Below are positions 25,770 to 37,432 of a DNA stretch of 64,000 bases, piece after piece (the stretch's first letter is position 1; each line of letters begins with the position of its first letter). The position numbers were made by a program, and so were the translations under genes. The notes under the pieces were generated by a model. It saw only the letters and a list, made by a program, of their open reading frames with translations. It did not search any database and was not told the origin of the DNA. The stretch comes from Megalobrama amblycephala (lineage: Eukaryota > Chordata > Actinopteri > Cypriniformes > Xenocyprididae): contig NC_063061.1 in NCBI RefSeq assembly GCF_018812025.1, positions 1,620,001 to 1,684,000 of the forward strand. Direction: 5' to 3'.

Positions 25770-26925
25770 GTGGCAGCAGGACAAACGAATCAGACTGGAC
25801 CTAACAGAGCACTGAATCAGTCACTGCAGTTTTCAGTGGCTCAGTGTTTTGTAGTAGTGTCAGTGTTTCCCACAGGACTTTGTGAGACTGCGGTGGAGCT
25901 TAATTTGTCCCTCTAGAGGGGTATGGGGTCATGACCACAAAACTCTTTTAACAGTACATGATTTGTAAACAAACACATTTTGACGTTCACATACTCAGCT
26001 CTATATGTATGGCTTTTTCTGACACAGTAAACTTGCTCAGTGGCTCACCTGGTACAACCTGGTAATTTTGCAGAAATGTTGGCACAGGTGCATTTTTCCA
26101 GTGAGTCTGGGTTAATATAAACAGTGTATCCGAAATGTGTAACTGGATTGAATCTATGCATATGAACATGTTGATTTACAGAACAGAAGTCAGAGTTGGA
26201 GAGAACAATGCTGCTGGACAACAACAACTGTTTATGCAGTACAATGCAAGTCATGTACTAATATGATTGTTCTCTCTGAAATGTTTGTCATGGTAGACGT
26301 GTGTGTGTGTATGTATGAATGGAAGTGAAAATAAGAGCTATATGGTGAAAAAAGAAGTGGAGTGTGAGACCTTTCATGAGGAAAAAGGAGATATTTGAGG
26401 ATTAACTCAGATTTATGGCATGTCATAATTTATACGTTTCAGCACTGACCTTTCCCTTAGCACTCGAGTGATAGATGTACTTCATTACCATGTTTGAAAA
26501 GAACCGAACGAAACACCTTCTTCTCAGAGTCTTCAGTGATTGATCAGCGCAGGATTGTGGGTAAAAAGAAAAAGTTTGTGTATGACCCTGATGTCATGTT
26601 AAGAGACAGGCTTGACATTGAGGGTATACATACACTACAAAATGTGGTGCAGGAAAACACAGACATGTTTAAAAACACAGCAGAATATGTCTCCCATAAT
26701 CTCAAATGTACGTATAGCTGATGTAGTTATATTAGGGTGTGACTAGTCGATCAGTCTTACATAAGTCCTGTAAATGAGGCTAATTTAGGCTCATGTTCAT
26801 TAGCACCAATGAGTCATGTTTGTACTCTATATGGATGTTAAGTGCAGCCCTTCAGAAGAGGAGCCGACAGATATTCATCAAATAAACTTTTATTGTACAA
26901 TACTATCAAAGTCGTCAGACAGTCT
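25770..26925. other. intronic stretch, no gene supported
   Basis: Includes a 75-codon frame (26494-26721, not ATG-started) with a lysine-rich run. No family was recognised and there are no convincing splice sites. The rest is AT-rich. Confidence 0.35.
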
Positions 26926-27195
26926 GTGAAGTTTCAGCTCAAAATCCCCCACAGATCATTTATTATAGCTTGTCAAATTTGCCTCTATTTGGGTGTGAGC
27001 AAAAACACGCCGTTTTTGTGTGTGCCCCTTTAAATGCAAATGAGCTGCTGCTCCCGCCCCCTTTCCAGAAAAGGGCGGAGCTTTAACAGCTCAACAACAA
27101 CAAAGCTGGAGAATCTCATGCAGACAAAATGAGGATTGTAATGTAAATTTTAGGGTTTGTGATGTCACTAACCCAGGAAGAAGCAACATTGTGCG
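26926..27195 (+). mobile_element. partial copy of the 46817-type TTAA family
   Basis: Shows the same blocks in the same order as 46817-47619 (aagtttcagctcaaaatcc, aaatgcaaatgagctgctg, agctggagaatctca, tttgtgatgtcactaac), with an internal deletion after 'aaaatgagga'. Ends are missing. Confidence 0.7.
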
Positions 27196-27889
27196 ACAAC
27201 GGAACAAGTCATAGAGAAAATTATCATCAAAATCAATTAAAAAAATAAATAAATTCAAGAAATCATTAAGTAAAAAGGGAAAAACACTTGAAAGACATTG
27301 ATATATTGAATTTGATACATGCATATGTCTGTATCATGTAGAGTGTCATGCCATATGTAATAAGATTTCACTCCGTACGAAAGAACAGTTCTTCTCTGCT
27401 GTGAAATAGTGGTGTATGTTACAATTTTTCACTTTGGGTGTTTCTGCACACCCAGGAACCTTGCATCTTCCCTTCTTATAATACATTGTTGCCAATGTGA
27501 GGTATTGTCTAAAACCTCCTCGAAAAGTACCCCTTATCGCACAACTTTGCCCTGAGGCAACGAAAAGAGAAACTGAATTTCTGAACATGCAAAATAAAAA
27601 AAACTTCATAAAACCTTACAAAAGGCTTTTGTACACCTTCATGCATATTTTTTTTTATGTACAGTTCATGTCATGTTAAATAAGATTACTAAAGCAAATA
27701 ATATTTCCTTCTTCTCACACCATGTGCACCTGTGACCGTGTGTCAGAACAGGACCTTTAAATGGTGCTTGATATTGACTCCAACACCTTACTGAACTGTT
27801 CTTTGGTACTTTCTTGACCTTTCTAATTGGTTGTAATCATTTAAAGAAAAAATTACTAAACATAGGGCTTAAGAAAACTTTCCGTTGTG

Positions 27890-28550
27890 CTGTAGAGGGT
27901 TAAATATACACTGGCTATTATCAATTTCAGTATAGCAATCATTTTGGAAAAGCCAAACTAGTAAATATGTGCATGTTTATGTATAAAATATGTCAGAAAT
28001 GATATCCTCAGCTGGATCAAGTTACTCCTCAAAATGAAAGTAAAACCACAGTTGCGCTCTTCTTCCTTCACGGCATCCTTAAATGATGCAAAGTAAATGA
28101 ATCTGATTATCCTGATGAAATGTGATGAGTTTTATAGAGTTGATGTGGGTACCTCAGATCATTACGTGTGAATAGCACTCGCTGTGTTCATATTAACAGA
28201 TAATGAGCTAACACAAGAACAACTGGACATCTCTCTCTTTGACACTTAAATGTTTTTATAGATATACTGTTCATGTCTGTGTGACAAGTATCCACAGAGC
28301 TTTGTTTCATTTTTGTGACGAGCTCCAGAAAAAAGTTCAAAGAGACCAAGACGGCAGAAAGAACGTTCTTTATTTTACAAAAGCACGTTTTGATTTGATT
28401 GTAAGCTGAACACATATAAAAGTTTTGAATGATGTATTGCTTGTATCTGTATGACAATAAATGATAGAGTATTTCAAGTCGATTTTGCTGATATGTGAAA
28501 AAAATACACAAAAACGTGCCGGCGCGTTCGTCAACTCCAGAGGTTTAAAG
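27890..28550. mobile_element. divergent copy of the 21289-type TTAA family
   Basis: The left edge holds AGAGGGTTAA and the right edge CCAGAGGTTTAAAG. The interior parallels the 22350-22400 segment (gataatgagct followed by gacttctg-type or ggacatc-type sequence and ctctc). Long minus frames here are noncoding by this reading. Confidence 0.4.
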
Positions 28551-28589
28551 CTATTAAAGTCATGTTAGTGATTTTCTCTTTGTTTGTTG

Positions 28590-29270
28590 TTTGATTAACA
28601 TTGACGACAGACGGCAGCAGGTTTATTAGGCTGTTAGAACTTTACGATTGGTGTATTTACAGAAATATGGTCTGCAAGGTTTTTACTTTTAGAAATTTTA
28701 GCACATCAAGTTAAGCTTTTAGCACATCAGGTTATGATTACAACTGTTTACTTCAGCTATAATCATAACCCTGCCACCTCAGCACAAATTTAATTCAAAT
28801 TGTGCGTTTTCACTTCAGTTCAGCGAGGTAGTGCGAGCGTGTGTAGACACAATGAAGATTCACGCGCTCGTCTTTCCTCAGTGTGTGCGTGTGGCCTTCG
28901 GTTCAGATGTTTCCCAGAGAGCAGACGAGACAGTCACACCGCAGCCTTTCATCATGCGTGTTTGAGATTGTTGAGTTCCTACCGTGGCGGTCAGTTACTG
29001 CCGACTGCTGTTCTCTCCGTTCGGTGTAGTGAGACTCCTCTCAGCGGGCAGCTCTGATCCGTCATGTAGAGGGATGTCTCCTAATGACTTATTCATATCA
29101 TATTTCCTCTTCTCATCAGTCGAGCAAAGCCTTGTATACGCTGCCTCCGTTCGTGTCATATTTCGCACTGCCTCCGTGCCGGATACAAGAAACAATCTTC
29201 CTCCCACTCGAGGGGTCTTTAAAGAGCGGCTCAGCGGGTGGGCTGTGTTTGCATAATTTTATTGCCAGTA
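28590..29270. repeat. fragment of the 'gacggcagcaggtttatta' repeat and a CpG-bearing tail
   Basis: 28600-28660 matches blocks near 9250, 32940 (inverted) and 54110. Downstream, 28800-29270 is GC-richer with several CpGs and overlapping short frames on both strands. It precedes the first fstl4-like exon by about 350 bp, but nothing marks it as a promoter. Confidence 0.4.
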
Positions 29271-29624
29271 AGGAATAAACAGTCACTACCACACTTGATT
29301 AATCACGGTTCTCGTTTTCCCCGCCGTCTTTCATAGACATAAGTGCTGCGGAGCCGCATGGGAATTAATGTGACAGTTTAAAACACGCTTGTTAATCCCT
29401 CACTGCCGAAAGAAGCTGCGATACAGCTAAAGTGTCTAAATGAGAATGTTTACCTTTTGTCTTTCAGTGTAAATCGCAGGATTACAGTGAATTAATTGGG
29501 ACCCCTGCGCTGAACGACTGTCCAGAAATACAAATTGCAAACATGTCCGTGCATAAATGCAAATCGGCTCCTCGTTGCCTTCGGTCGTATCCGCTAATTG
29601 AATTCCTCTGGTGTGTCCTTACAG

Positions 29625-29806
29625 GCGACACGTGCACCATGGCGGAGTACAACAAGCTGAAGAGCATGCTGCTGGATATGCAGCCCAGGACCTTCACGGA
29701 CGGGGAACCGAACGCCATGGACCAGAGGAGGACTCTGGTGGACACCATGTTCAAGTATATAGATAGAAACCAGGACGGCCGTCTGAGCAGCGAGGAGCTG
29801 GCAGAG
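29625..29806 (+). CDS. fstl4: fstl4-like exon, first EF-hand
   Basis: A 182-bp internal exon. The acceptor is gtgtgtccttacag ending at 29624; the donor is GAG|gtgaga starting at 29807. It opens with the last two bases of a Gly codon (upstream splice phase 1) and closes in phase 0. The 60 full codons begin DTCTMAEYNKLKSMLLDMQ and end in SSEELAE. Residues 46-57 form a canonical EF-hand loop, DRNQDGRLSSEE (29762-29797), with acidic or polar ligands at loop positions 1, 3, 5, 9 and 12 and Gly at 6. The Gly-Asp-Thr-Cys opening and the Leu-Ser-Ser-x-Glu-Leu-Ala segment resemble FSTL4 more than FSTL5 as I remember them. FSTL4/5 are secreted Kazal, EF-hand and immunoglobulin-domain glycoproteins expressed in neurons; the EF-hands are expected to bind calcium. 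Antisense frames over this exon are shadows. The paralogue call (4 versus 5) is the least certain part. Confidence 0.9.
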
Positions 29807-30491
29807 GTGAGAGGACCGACCGTCATTCCCTTCACTCTGAAAGGACTGCACATTATCCTGCTTATTACAGCGAATATTACTTCAGAGAGTCATTATCTCA
29901 TGTCATCCCAAACTCATATGCTGCTGTTTTTCTGTGGAAGCCAAAGTTGACGAATAATTATATGATAGTTCACAGTCAAGCTCTAAAAGACAACCACCTC
30001 CAAAGCGGACAATATGATTTGTGTGCCACTCTTTTATTATCATTTGAAGTCGTATGATGCTTTGTGTGAGAAAAAGACACAATTTTGAGTTGTTATACAA
30101 TGTTTAGGATCAAGACTGACTGTACACTCTTAAAAAAAATGTTTAATGTAGAACTCTAGGATTCTTGACTCAGTTTTTTCATTTCATGGTGAAATGTCTT
30201 AAATGATTTTTCTAGTGGTAAAGTATGTTTACAGGCTGTTTAATTCATAACATTTAAATAAAATAATGAATTAAAGCCACAATATATACATTTTCGGCAC
30301 TAGAGGTCGCTTATTTAAAACAAAGACGTAGCTTGATGATGCCTTGATTTCGTGGAATCATGGGAGGTGTTGTCTTCTACAGCCGAAGACTTACTGTGTT
30401 GATCTATATAACATGATTAGTTTTCTGTTAATGAATGTGTCCAAACAGTTGCTCACGTGTCTTATAAAACACATAATATACTAAAGCGTCG

Positions 30492-30859
30492 GGTCCCACT
30501 TTATATTAAGTGGGTTAACTACTATGTACTTACATTTAAATTAATCATTTGATACAATGCACTTATTGTGTACATACATGTTTTTACATTGTACTTATAT
30601 TTTAAAAACACCTGCATGTAATTACATCTGTAATTAATTTCTGTAATTACATTTATAACTACACTGCTGACCTTCCCTTACACCTTACCCCTACCCTTAA
30701 ACCTACCCTTACCACCAAACCTGTCCCTAACCTTACCCGTATCCCACCTCAATAGCAGAAAAAGTGTTTTACAATTCAATATGAACCCAATAAGTATATT
30801 GTACTTATTTTTTGATGTAAGTACATAGTAGTTAAGGCCACTTAATATAAAGTGGGACC
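30492..30859. mobile_element. hAT-like MITE with near-perfect 8-bp duplication
   Basis: The tips GGTCCCACTTTATATTAAG and CTTAATATAAAGTGGGACC are exact inverted copies. The flanks aagcgtcg and aagcgtct match at 7 of 8 positions. The interior includes a C-rich 'ccttaccc' run and no coding frame. A lone tip of the same family occurs at 4930-4949. Confidence 0.8.
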
Positions 30860-31080
30860 AAGCGTCTTTGGTGTTTCCATGGTTTCTACAAAATAAAACC
30901 TGAAATCGAGAGTAAAGCAGGTGTGATGTCAATGATAGGCGATAGTCAGAGTCCTGGTTAAAAATCCTACATATTGTGCCTTTAAAAAAAATGAACAAAT
31001 TTAAACTAAATCCATAAAATGATTCTATGATGGAACTCCTAAAAGGTTCTATATATGAAGCGCCTGATGGAACACTTTAA

Positions 31081-32041
31081 AGGTGCCGCAGAACGTGTTT
31101 TCAAAAGATGTAATATAAGTCTAAGGTGTCCCCTGAATGTGTCTGTGAAGTTTCAGCTCAAAATACCCCATAGATTTTTTTTTTATTCTTTTTTTTTTAA
31201 CTGCCTATTTTGGGGCATCATTAACTATGCGACATTCAGGGCTGCGGCCCCTTTAAATCCTCGTGCTCCTCCACCCCCGGAGCTCGCGCTTGCCTTAAAC
31301 AGTGCATAAACAAAGTTCACACAGCTAATATAACCCTCAAAATGGATCTTTACAAAGTTTCGTCATGCAGTATGCCTAATCGTGTAAGTATAGTATTTAT
31401 TTGGATATTTACATTTGATTCTGAATGAGTTTGATAGTGCTCCGTGGCTAAAGCTAACATTACACACTGTTGGAGAGATTTATAAAGAATGAAGTTGTGT
31501 TTATGAATTATACAGACTGCAAGTGTTTAATAATGAAAATAGCGACGGCTCTTGTCTCCGTGAATACAGTAAGAAACGATGGTAACTTTAACCACATTTA
31601 ACAGTACATTAGCAACATGCTAATGAAAGATTTAGAAAGACAATTTACAAATATCACTAAAAATATCATGATATCATGGATCATGTCAGTTATTATTGCT
31701 CCATCTGCCATTTTTCACTATTGTTCTTGCTTGCTTACCTAGTCTGATGATTCAGCTGTGCACAGATCCAGACGTTAATACTGGCTGCCCTTGTCTAATG
31801 CCTTGAACATGAGCTGGCATATGCAAATATTGGGGGCGTACATATTAATGATCCCGACAGTGATCCCAGTCAGTGTTACGTTGAGATTCGCCTGTTCTTC
31901 GGAGGTCTTTTAAACAAATGAGAATTATATAAGAAGGAGGAAACAATGGTGTTTGAGACTCACTGTATGTCATTTCCATGTACTGAACTCTTGTTATTTA
32001 ACTATGCCAAGGTAATTTCAATTTTTAATTCTATGGCACCT
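31081..32041. mobile_element. TTAA-flanked non-autonomous element
   Basis: TTAA at 31077-31080 and 32042-32045 bounds a 961-bp unit with tips AGGTGCC and GGCACCT. Its left arm (aaaagatgtaatataagtc, gtgaagtttcagctcaaaa) matches the left arm of the 46817 family. The right arm is different, so the two families share one end. No transposase frame. TTAA duplication fits piggyBac or Kolobok superfamilies. Confidence 0.75.
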
Positions 32042-32479
32042 TTAAGATTCCATATAGAACCTTTTCCTCTAAGAGTGAACATTATCTCACTTGCTACACA
32101 AATAAATACATACATGCACGTAAAATATTTTTACAATTTTACCTTGAAATTATCTTAAATCTTCCACTAAGAAAAGTATATTACAGTATACTGAAGTCCT
32201 CTGGTTTTTATTTTCAGTACAGTCTTTTCTAGTAAATTACCATTAAGAGATCATGTGTGAACAGGAACTTTCAAAAATATTGGTAAGTCAGTTTTGCCAA
32301 TTTCCCAGTATGAGAAATCGTAACATTAACACCCACCAAATGCAGGTGTATTTCAGCAGTGGTGTGTGACACAGTCAGTCCTACTAGCCACTTTAGCGGG
32401 TTGAATTTTATATATAATATAAACAATTTTTAATTGTAGTCTTTTAAAAAAGCATCTGAAATAATAAACTAAGTGCAAT

Positions 32480-32990
32480 GTAGTGTTGTCAGAATATAGG
32501 TTTTCGATACATACCGACACTGAAATATCTGAAACACTTCCAATACTCATTTTCCTCAGAATGGATATCCAGCTGCTCTTTCTCTCTCTCTCTCTACGAC
32601 AGCGAGTGACACACAAACCGCCTCGATTCATTTGCTCCGGATGAATATTGTTGGTAACAGGGCTTGAATTTCGCCATGGGATTGTATGTATTGCGCATAA
32701 TTTTACTCATTCCTGCAGATTTTCTTCTCACACCCAAAGTGTGCGCACATAAAGCTGCCTCTCAGCACTAAAGTAAGTTCTTTATCGCTGCTTATTGGGC
32801 TTAACCAGTCAAATACACACAAAATGCCGGTCTTGGCAAGTATTCATGTAAACACAGTCAGTCATGTTTGAAGTGAACGTAAACGGTTGAGAAAGAAAAC
32901 ACATGTGTAACAGTATAATGGATCCGTGCGTCAGGTCTTAAAGTGACAGCAGCCTAATATACCTGCTGCCAAATTATGAAATAATATTAA
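32480..32990 (-). repeat. fragment of the 53640-type repeat
   Basis: Blocks such as tgttgtcagaatataggtt with tttcgatac, and agtgacagcagcctaatat with acctgctgcc, match 53650-54180 in the opposite orientation. No intact ends. Confidence 0.45.
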
Positions 32991-33040
32991 AAATATGAAA
33001 CTACTTAGCTTTATGGGTTAACATTACATTACATTATTTT

Positions 33041-33301
33041 GGTAACACTTTAGTATAGGGAACATATATATATACATATATAAACGATTAACTATGACTT
33101 TCCCCTCAACAAACTCCTAATTTACTGCTTATTAATTGTGAATTGTTAAGTTTAGGTATTGGGTAGGATTAAGAATGTAGAATAAGATCATGCAGAATAA
33201 AGCATTAATATGTGCTTAATAAGTACTAATAAACAGCCAATATTTAGTAATATGCATGATAATAAGCAACTAGTTAAAAGACCCTAAAATAAAGTGTTAC
33301 C
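33041..33301. mobile_element. hAT-like MITE with perfect 8-bp target duplication
   Basis: The tips GGTAACACTTTAGTATAGGG and CCCTAAAATAAAGTGTTACC are inverted near-copies. The flanking 8-mers are identical (attatttt on both sides). The interior, 'tgcttaataagtactaataa', is shared with 37320-37432 and 45293-45550. An inverted pair of host sequence (33005-33036 and 33569-33596, around gttaacattac / gtaatgttaac) brackets it at a larger scale. Confidence 0.85.
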
Positions 33302-34548
33302 ATTATTTTATAACAGTGTCATCTTTTTTAAGAAATTTGAAATAGTCTATTATCTGACCTTCTGTTGGAGGAAACTTTAAAAACAACACACACACATTAT
33401 TAAATTAAAACTATTCATGACGCTGTTATAAAATTATTTGACAGAGTATTAAGACTTAATGGCATTTTAATGACAAGTTCAATTTGTACAACTAAAAAAA
33501 AAAGTGGTCAGAAAAATATTCATGACACTATTATAATGGCCTCATGTCAAAACCAACTACATGACAGTTTAATGTAATGTTAACCCATAAAGCTAAATAA
33601 TGTCAAGATGTCATGACAAAGACACTGACAGGTTATGATGTATTGGTGCATGTCAAGTTATCATAACACAGACATCTCAAACAATGTCATCTTTGCATTA
33701 AAAATGACATAATTGAGCTAATGACAGTTAAATAAACATAAACATGCATAAAACCTCTTTCATATTCATGACACGTCATGTCATGATTATTAAGGGGTCA
33801 TGTCAGTCTTATGCACAGCCCTTCAAGTAAAGTGTTACCGTTTTTGGATTTTAGTTTAAAACAGTCTTGTGTAAGCGACCCCTAAAGTGCTTCTCCTCAT
33901 GTTGGTGAATGAAGACAAGATCATGTTCAATGACTGATATCACAGAATTTACCGTTATTTTGGTGCTGATGTGTAAACAGTCTCTTAACGGTAAAAAGCC
34001 AGAATGACATTGCTTGTATGAACAGCATGTTTGTGTATTTACCAGTAAAGTCATTCTGGAAATTTTACGGTAATTTACTGGAATTATTGTGTGAAAGCGG
34101 CTGGTAATTGAGTCCTACACTGTAAAAAGAGATTACTTGCGATTGTTGCTTTAAAGAGCTATTTACCTGATTTAATGCATACAAATTAGTATTGTTGATA
34201 TAAATCATTGTATTTAGGTGGATTCAATGATGTTAAATAATATGAGTTGCCTTAGAAGTGTGAGAGACTGAAAGTAGTGCAGGTTTCATAATCCTCCCCT
34301 CCGCTGAAGCTCATGTTTAACCTAATTCTCAGATTCTGCTGGCTTGGTTCTTGGCATTATTGAAATCTGGGTGAACAAACAATGATACAGTTTTCATTTT
34401 TGGTGAACTCTTTAACACCCATAACATATGTTCCAACCAATCTGCATCAAGAACGCCTGTGTTGAGACGTAAAACCATACCTATAATCAAACTAAATTCA
34501 TGAAATAACACTGTTTAACTTAATTGAACTCCTCCTGTTCTTTCACAG

Positions 34549-34669
34549 ATCTCCATAAAGGAGCATTTGGAAAACATCTTATTGGAGTGCAGCATGCAAG
34601 ACCTCCTGCGATACGACGACTACAACAACGACGGTCACCTGACCCTCCAGGAGCTCTACACGGCCTTCC
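34549..34669 (+). CDS. fstl4: fstl4-like exon, second EF-hand
   Basis: A 121-bp internal exon: 40 codons plus one base. The acceptor is gttctttcacag ending at 34548; the donor is TTCC|gtgagt at 34670. It starts in phase 0, as required by the exon ending at 29806, and ends in phase 1. The FSTL family splits a Gln codon at this point, and the exon ends with the C of such a codon. The translation opens ISIKEHLENILLECSMQDLL. Residues 24-35 form a full EF loop, DYNNDGHLTLQE (34618-34653), followed by LYTAF. The Asp-Asp-Tyr-Asn then Leu-Thr-Leu pattern is FSTL4-like. The next expected exon (first immunoglobulin domain) was not found in the remaining 29 kb, implying a long downstream intron. Confidence 0.9.
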
Positions 34670-35529
34670 GTGAGTCCCACCGCCGCCTCACACATCACTA
34701 CTCATCAGTACAAATCAGCCTCTCTCACCATGTGGCAAATCTGTAGATTTCTTTTTTATGCCCTCAGTGAGCCAGGCACCATTACGCCTCTCTCCGAAGC
34801 ACATTTGCGGTGAAGCGAGCACCTGATCCTTTGGGCCAATGAATGCTAATCATGGCCCGATGATGAGAGATGAGTGCTTTTGGCTGAAAAAGAGGGATGA
34901 GATGGCAAGCCGAGATTATCTCGTATCATCCATCGTCCTACGCCGCATAAAGCAAACGCTCTCGTTTCATTCGTTTCAGAAATTGGCAAAGCGATTCACA
35001 GTCCTGCACCACGAATGAGCAACTGTAACTAAAATTATACATCCATTCCATGAGGAGATCAATCAGAGTGTTTGAGGTGCTGTGTGACCCTTACTTTAAG
35101 ATTCAGCTACTAGTGTAAAAAAAACACAGCTTCATTAACCAGCACCAGTCATTAACCTCAATGATGAGGAGTTTACTGGACTGCTTGTTGTCTGTTTGTT
35201 TTTGTGTCCAACTGACCAGTGTTGGTAATCAGGTTGAGTGTAAGAGTGTACATGTAATAAAACATTGCATCGCTAAAGCTCTTCTCAAGGTTAACCGTGT
35301 TGCTGCAGTGGGATTTTGGAGGATGTCATCTGGAATGAGGGAGAATATCTGGTGAGAAAGGATTCCATAAAAACAGGCGTCTCTGAGGAGATCCCACTTT
35401 ATGCTATTCTGTTTGTTTGTCAGAGAAAGACACAAGATTTTTTTTCATGCTTTATTATGTGCATTACATTGATTTTTCACAGGTCTTGATTGTTCTATCG
35501 TGTAGATGTCAGCATTCATTTCAATATTT
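34670..35529. other. intron start with a low-repeat island
   Basis: 34740-35010, directly after the exon, is repeat-poor and balanced (gtgagccaggcaccattacg, atgaatgctaatcatggcc) and may hold splicing or enhancer sequence. No further exon was seen. Confidence 0.3.
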
Positions 35530-36264
35530 CTTCAAATGTGCATGCTTTTAAGCTAATAGGCTATATGAAATGCCACAGAGGTAACATAATTGTTCAGACA
35601 CTTTGCATCACAGAAATACGTTATATTTTAAAGTATATAATAGAATACCATTGTTTTAAATTGTAATAATATTTCACATTATTGCTGTTTTTTTTTTTGT
35701 ATGTTTGATATACACCATGATGAGCTTGAGACATGATCACAGAGGGTTTTTTCACAGCCTACCTGACTGAAAGAGCTCATTGATATGCAGGTCATTAGAG
35801 CTCATTATGCGATTCTTTTGTCTTCTCAGGTGTAAATGACCCATTATTCATGATGATTCACGCCTCCACGCATACTGTGTTTCTTGACAAAAAGTGTCTT
35901 ACAAAAACTAAATCAATATATTGTTTTATATGAACGAGTAGGCAGGATATTTTTTATATCATTTTGAAGCAAAAACTCTAATCTACAACCTCCAATACCC
36001 AGAAGTCTTGTGAACACATATATAATATTGGCTTTATTTCAGTGACTTAAGTTTTTAGTTTTTTCAATAACCACGCATAAACTTTATTCCTTCAAAAACA
36101 CAAACATGTACTTACATGTTCCTCACATATTATGGTAGTCTAGTTTGTGCTGAATACAGTGTAATGACACTTTTTCCATTAATATGTTTATGAACAACTG
36201 AAAAAACACAAATGGGCATGTCAAAATGTCTCCAGGGCCCCGAAAATCCTCAGACCCCAGAGGG
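35530..36264 (-). mobile_element. truncated inverted copy of the 21289-type TTAA element
   Basis: Ends at CCCCAGAGGG followed by TTAA (36265-36268). It matches 21289-22030 in reverse orientation, e.g. aaaatcctcagacc against ggtctgaggatttt, and 'catgatgattcacgcctcc' against its reverse complement. The distal part of the element is missing at the left edge. Confidence 0.7.
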
Positions 36265-36425
36265 TTAAGTGAAGTTAAGTTTTCATGTATTGTCTCAGTT
36301 GTTTGTTGTAAAAAGCTGGTCAATATCTAGTCATTAGCTGTCTGTTAGCTGGTCCGAGCTCTTCATTAGCTGGTTCAGGGGAGACGTTCTTACTCGGTCA
36401 GTAAAGGCATATATAGGATGCTACA

Positions 36426-36750
36426 GGGGCAGTTGTAGCCTAATGGTCAGAGAGTCGAACTTGTAACCCGAAGGTTGCAGGTTTGAGTCTCAGTACAGGC
36501 AGGAAGTGTAGGTGAAGGGAGTGAATGAACAGAGCTCTCTTCCACTCTCATTACCAACAACTGAAGTGCCCTTGAGCAAAACACCAATCCCCGCAGCAAA
36601 AACGGCTGCCCAATGCTTCGGGTGTGTGTTCACGGTGTGTGTGTGTGTGTGTGTGTTTACTACTGTGTGTGTGTGTGCATTTGGATGGGTGAAATGCAGA
36701 GCACAAATTTTAAATATGGGATATCATACTTGGCCACACTTTCACTTGCA
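36426..36750 (+). mobile_element. tRNA-derived SINE
   Basis: The head resembles a tRNA: an A-box-like 'tagcctaatggtcagag', then 'cttgtaacccgaaggttgc' and a B-box-like 'ggtttgagtct'. A body follows (gtgcccttgagcaaaac, aacggctgcccaatgc), then GT-rich simple sequence and a tail near 'ggccacactttcactt'. Such heads carry an internal RNA polymerase III promoter. The cloverleaf is not preserved well enough to call a functional tRNA. Confidence 0.75.
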
Positions 36751-37197
36751 CATAAGCAGCTACTGAAATGCTGAAAAAAACATTAATTTTTAAAGACACA
36801 ATAATGCGTTTTGAGTTTTATTGACCATTCGGCATTGTCACAGGTTCTTAAAGACAGTTCTGTCATGAGTGTTTGACATGGTTATGTATGGTCTTTGGTG
36901 GAATAGATCTGCTACAGTTTGTTATTGCTGCTGCTGCACAATACATACACGACACACTGCTGTGATCAAGACCTGCTGCTGCTGCTGCACAATATAACGT
37001 ACATGAATTACCCGAAGCAGATCTATACAGGTGGAGCTGGGGAAGGTGGAGGGTTTCTGAAAGCGCGCTGCAACTGCTACAGCAAATGCTGACTGAGTAT
37101 TTGAAGGCTGAGCAGTGAGCTCAATGGCTACTGATACAGCAGAAACCAATCAGCTGTGCTCTATTGAGGATCATGTGATTGCAAGCAGATTGATTTA

Positions 37198-37432
37198 AAC
37201 AGTTAGTTCACCCAAAAATGACATTTCTGTCATTAATTACTCACCTTCATGTCGTTCCACACATGTAAGACCTTCGTTCATCTTCAGAACACAGATATAA
37301 GATATAATAAGGTCATGCAGATAATGTATTAAGCATAATATGTGCTTAATAAGTACTAATAAACAGCCAATATTCTAGTAATATGCGTGCTAATAAGCAA
37401 CTAGTTAAAAGACCCTAAAATAAAGTCTTACC
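37198..37432. repeat. fragments of two common repeats
   Basis: 37198-37300 carries 'gttagttcacccaaaaatga' as at 19815. 37320-37432 matches the right half of the 33041-33301 element (agaccctaaaataaagt then cttacc). Neither is complete. Confidence 0.6.

Larger units (their letters stand above)
30124..32077. mobile_element. outer inverted-repeat element split by two later insertions
   Basis: The left edge CACTCTTAAAAAAAATG and right edge CCTCTAAGAGTG are an imperfect inverted pair. Just inside are 'ggttctatatatgaag' and 'ccatatagaacc', which also pair. The host element is interrupted by complete elements at 30492-30859 and 31081-32041. Removing both would leave a short element of the common fish 'gttctat...agaacc' kind. 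Confidence 0.5.
29807..34548 (+). other. fstl4: intron between the two EF-hand exons
   Basis: A GT-AG intron of 4,742 bp, phase 0 at the upstream exon end. The donor is gtgaga and the acceptor ctcctgttctttcacag. It is largely filled by nested DNA elements (30124-32077, 32480-32990, 33041-33301) and by a decayed repeat to about 33839 that ends in aagtaaagtgttacc. Confidence 0.85.

Noticed and set aside
26494..26721. 75-codon frame with a KKKK run
   Set aside because: Not ATG-started, no recognised family and no credible splice sites. It could be an old transposon remnant but cannot be supported.
28800..29270. CpG-bearing segment as a promoter for the downstream exon
   Set aside because: The exon at 29625 starts in the middle of a codon and needs upstream exons, so this is not the gene's 5' end. 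Part of the segment belongs to a repeat family.
29482..29853. Antisense frames over the first EF-hand exon
   Set aside because: Shadows of the strongly supported + strand exon, extending into flanking intron with no features of their own.
31055..31309. 84-codon + strand frame
   Set aside because: Spans the TTAA junction of a transposon and its left arm; not a gene.
36426..36500. Functional tRNA gene
   Set aside because: The head is tRNA-like, but the cloverleaf is imperfect and it is followed by a typical SINE body and tail.
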